Below the pieces are notes generated by a model. That model made no database searches. It was not told the DNA's origin and saw only the letters and a program-made list of their open reading frames with translations. Both the position numbers and the translations under genes were made by a program. Below, in pieces: positions 48,963 through 50,420 of a DNA stretch of 50,420 bases; position 1 is the first letter of the stretch; the number at the start of each line of letters is the position of its first letter. Source of the DNA: Olsenella sp. kh2p3 (GTDB lineage Bacteria > Actinomycetota > Coriobacteriia > Coriobacteriales > Atopobiaceae); the NCBI GenBank assembly GCA_900119625.1, contig FPKD01000011.1, positions 1 through 50,420 of the forward strand, read 5' to 3'.

Positions 48963-50420
48963 CTAGGCAAGCGGAATGTTGCCGTACCACCCCCATCGAG
49001 GAGTATCGAGCTTGCTGTAAAAGGCGAGCCAGTCCGTAAGCGACATCTCCCTAATGTATCCCTCGTCATCATGCAGCTTGCCATCGCCAATGTATACAGC
49101 TACATGCCCGTAGATTCTTCCAAGGGGAGTTGGGGACTTCTCCACTGCAACAATCATGCCAGGCTGCAGGTCTGAGAGCTTCATATACGTGCAGAACTCG
49201 CGGCATAGGTCATTTGCATTCTTATCCTGACCATAACGATAGAAGCCAACGTTGACAAACACGTTGTCAACCCATTCCGAGCAGTAGCCAGAGCCGACAG
49301 ACGGAGTGTTGTATGCCGAGGCGATGACCCTCTTCTGCGCATCGCTCAGCAGGGAGAGGCTGCCAGATGCATACGCACTCGTCTTCCCGTTGGGATACTT
49401 CACGTCGAGATAAATGCGATAGCGCGAGGCGAGACTACCAAAGTCCGATCGACGGAAAGTGCATGAGGAGGCAGATGACCAGTCGCTGAGCGTGCCGGAG
49501 GCGGAGCCGTCCGAGGCCTCCCAGCGGAAGCGGTACTCCATCTGAGCATCGGAAGGAACCTCAAAGAGATTCGCAGACGCCTTCCAAGTCATCCCTCCAT
49601 CCGAAGACGAGACGTCAATTCCCGTCACGCCCCAGGCCACGACCTGCGTGGAGGCGGTGCGCCTCTCGCCGCGCGCGGAGACGGCGTCCACGTAGAGGGT
49701 GTAGCGCCCGGGCGAGCCGAGGGCCCCGGTGTGGGAGGCCTCGTCCGTGTCGGAGCCGGTGCAGAGCTCCGTGGAGCCCCAGTCCCCCTCGGCCCAGGAG
49801 CCGTCGCGCTGCCAGACGTAGTTGTACCTGAGGCCGGAGGCGTCTCCGGAGACCCGCGGCGCGTAGGTCACCTCGTCGCCGGCCACGACCTCGGCCGGGG
49901 AGGCCGTGACGCCGTCGAGCGACCAGGAGTCGTCGTAGGCCTCGACCTCCGTGGACATGGTGCGCGTCCGCCCGGAGCGGTCGGTCACGTCGACGTAGAG
50001 CACGTAGCGGCCGGGGCGGTAGAGGGAGAGCTCGGAGGAGGCCTCGCTCGTGCCCTTGCCGGTGTCCCTGACGGTCGACTCCCAGAGGTCCCATCCGCCC
50101 TCGTAGGACCACACGTAGTTGTACTCGGCGCCGTCGAGGTCGCCGGAGGTGACGGGCGTCACGGTGACGGGCTCGTCGACGCGGACGCGGGACGAGGAGA
50201 CCTTGACCCCGGTGAAGGTCCAGGAGGGGGAGGAGACGACGAGCTGTGCCGACATCGTCCTCCTCTCGCCCGCGCGGTCGGTGACGTCGACGTAGACCGT
50301 GTAGTCGCCCGGCTTGGTCAGCGCGAGCGTCCCCGTGGCCTCGCTCGTCCCCTTCCCCGTGTCCCTGACGGTGGAGCCCCAGAGGTCCCAGCCGCCCCCG
50401 TAGGACCACACGTAGTTGTA
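48963..50420 (-). CDS. Secreted repeat protein with Ig-like domains and CHAP/NlpC-type C-terminus (5' end outside window)
   Basis: The frame is open to the right edge, so only the last 485 residues are seen. Three ~97-100-residue repeats begin Y-N-Y-V-W and contain Y-x-L/V-YVDV-x-D (β-sandwich, Ig/PKD-like), followed by a diverged fourth (YRFRWEASDG). The two outermost repeats share WDLW-x-STVRDTGKGTSEA exactly. The C-terminal ~110 residues resemble a CHAP/NlpC-type amidase: the candidate nucleophile is in SGYCSEWVDNVF and the His in YGHVAVYIGDG. It likely binds and trims cell wall or another surface glycan. Codon GC falls sharply from the repeats to the C-terminal domain. Confidence 0.8.
   Translation of the reverse strand, partial: YNYVWSYGGGWDLWGSTVRDTGKGTSEATGTLALTKPGDYTVYVDVTDRAGERRTMSAQLVVSSPSWTFTGVKVSSSRVRVDEPVTVTPVTSGDLDGAEYNYVWSYEGGWDLWESTVRDTGKGTSEASSELSLYRPGRYVLYVDVTDRSGRTRTMSTEVEAYDDSWSLDGVTASPAEVVAGDEVTYAPRVSGDASGLRYNYVWQRDGSWAEGDWGSTELCTGSDTDEASHTGALGSPGRYTLYVDAVSARGERRTASTQVVAWGVTGIDVSSSDGGMTWKASANLFEVPSDAQMEYRFRWEASDGSASGTLSDWSSASSCTFRRSDFGSLASRYRIYLDVKYPNGKTSAYASGSLSLLSDAQKRVIASAYNTPSVGSGYCSEWVDNVFVNVGFYRYGQDKNANDLCREFCTYMKLSDLQPGMIVAVEKSPTPLGRIYGHVAVYIGDGKLHDDEGYIREMSLTDWLAFYSKLDTPRWGWYGNIPLA

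Overview
The window looks like chromosomal DNA from a GC-rich member of the Actinomycetota, most plausibly class Coriobacteriia (Olsenella/Atopobium-like). That placement is inferred from gene content and order (tlyA-nadK-recN as in Actinobacteria, a mannose-family PTS with DUF956/ManO, a Gls24/Asp23 protein with nusB, many intergenic hairpins), not from a marker comparison. About 40 protein genes are visible. I see no rRNA, tRNA, CRISPR array or replication origin.

Layout: (1) 1-560, the 3' end of an ISL3-type transposase, its probable right terminus, and a long structured inverted repeat. (2) 584-6919, a compact leftward operon asp23-nusB-xseB-tlyA-nadK-recN-PARG-like macrodomain protein, preceded by efp. 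(3) 7231-10582, a leftward mannose-family PTS operon (IIAB, IIC, IID, then ManO behind a terminator), which sits between efp and the pepP-aroB-aroK cluster. (4) 11159-20600, a leftward housekeeping block alaS-ruvX-mltG-yqeG-aroK-aroB-pepP, with an AI-2E/PerM-type membrane protein ahead of alaS. (5) 20736-22699, a stress-type operon: DUF948 protein, RsbW-like anti-sigma, SigB/F-type sigma. (6) 23316-28637, an ABC exporter, a Tat-lipoprotein GH3 glycosidase and a small lipoprotein. (7) 28851-41000, mixed accessory and repair genes: rarA, a class I GATase hydrolase, a DUF4143 AAA ATPase under three evenly spaced palindromes, an HD-domain dGTPase, an ATP-grasp (glutathionylspermidine-synthase-like) enzyme, an SGNH-GNAT fusion, DNA-deoxyinosine glycosylase, a metallophosphatase, an orphan vsr and a zinc-dependent phospholipase C-like protein. 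(8) 41276-43859, an MFS transporter and a lower-GC nuclease-like gene. (9) 44043-48743, the arginine genes argC-argJ-argB-argD. (10) 48963 to the right edge, the 3' part of a large secreted protein with Ig-like repeats and a CHAP/NlpC-type C-terminal domain.

The most interesting material is between and around the genes: (a) two distant long hairpins (321-462, 34184-34290) whose stems differ in sequence but keep pairing and share a loop motif, which looks like compensatory evolution of a structured element; (b) a family of tandem terminator-like hairpins joined by a TTGC-containing linker at eight gene 3' ends; (c) a 26-27 bp palindrome at four gene ends, once containing the stop codon; (d) three TTCACTGTAGTGAA-type palindromes with an exact 41-bp period over the promoter of the DUF4143 ATPase; (e) an AroB homologue and an RsbW homologue that both appear to have lost key active-site residues; (f) a bacterial PARG-type enzyme translationally coupled to recN.
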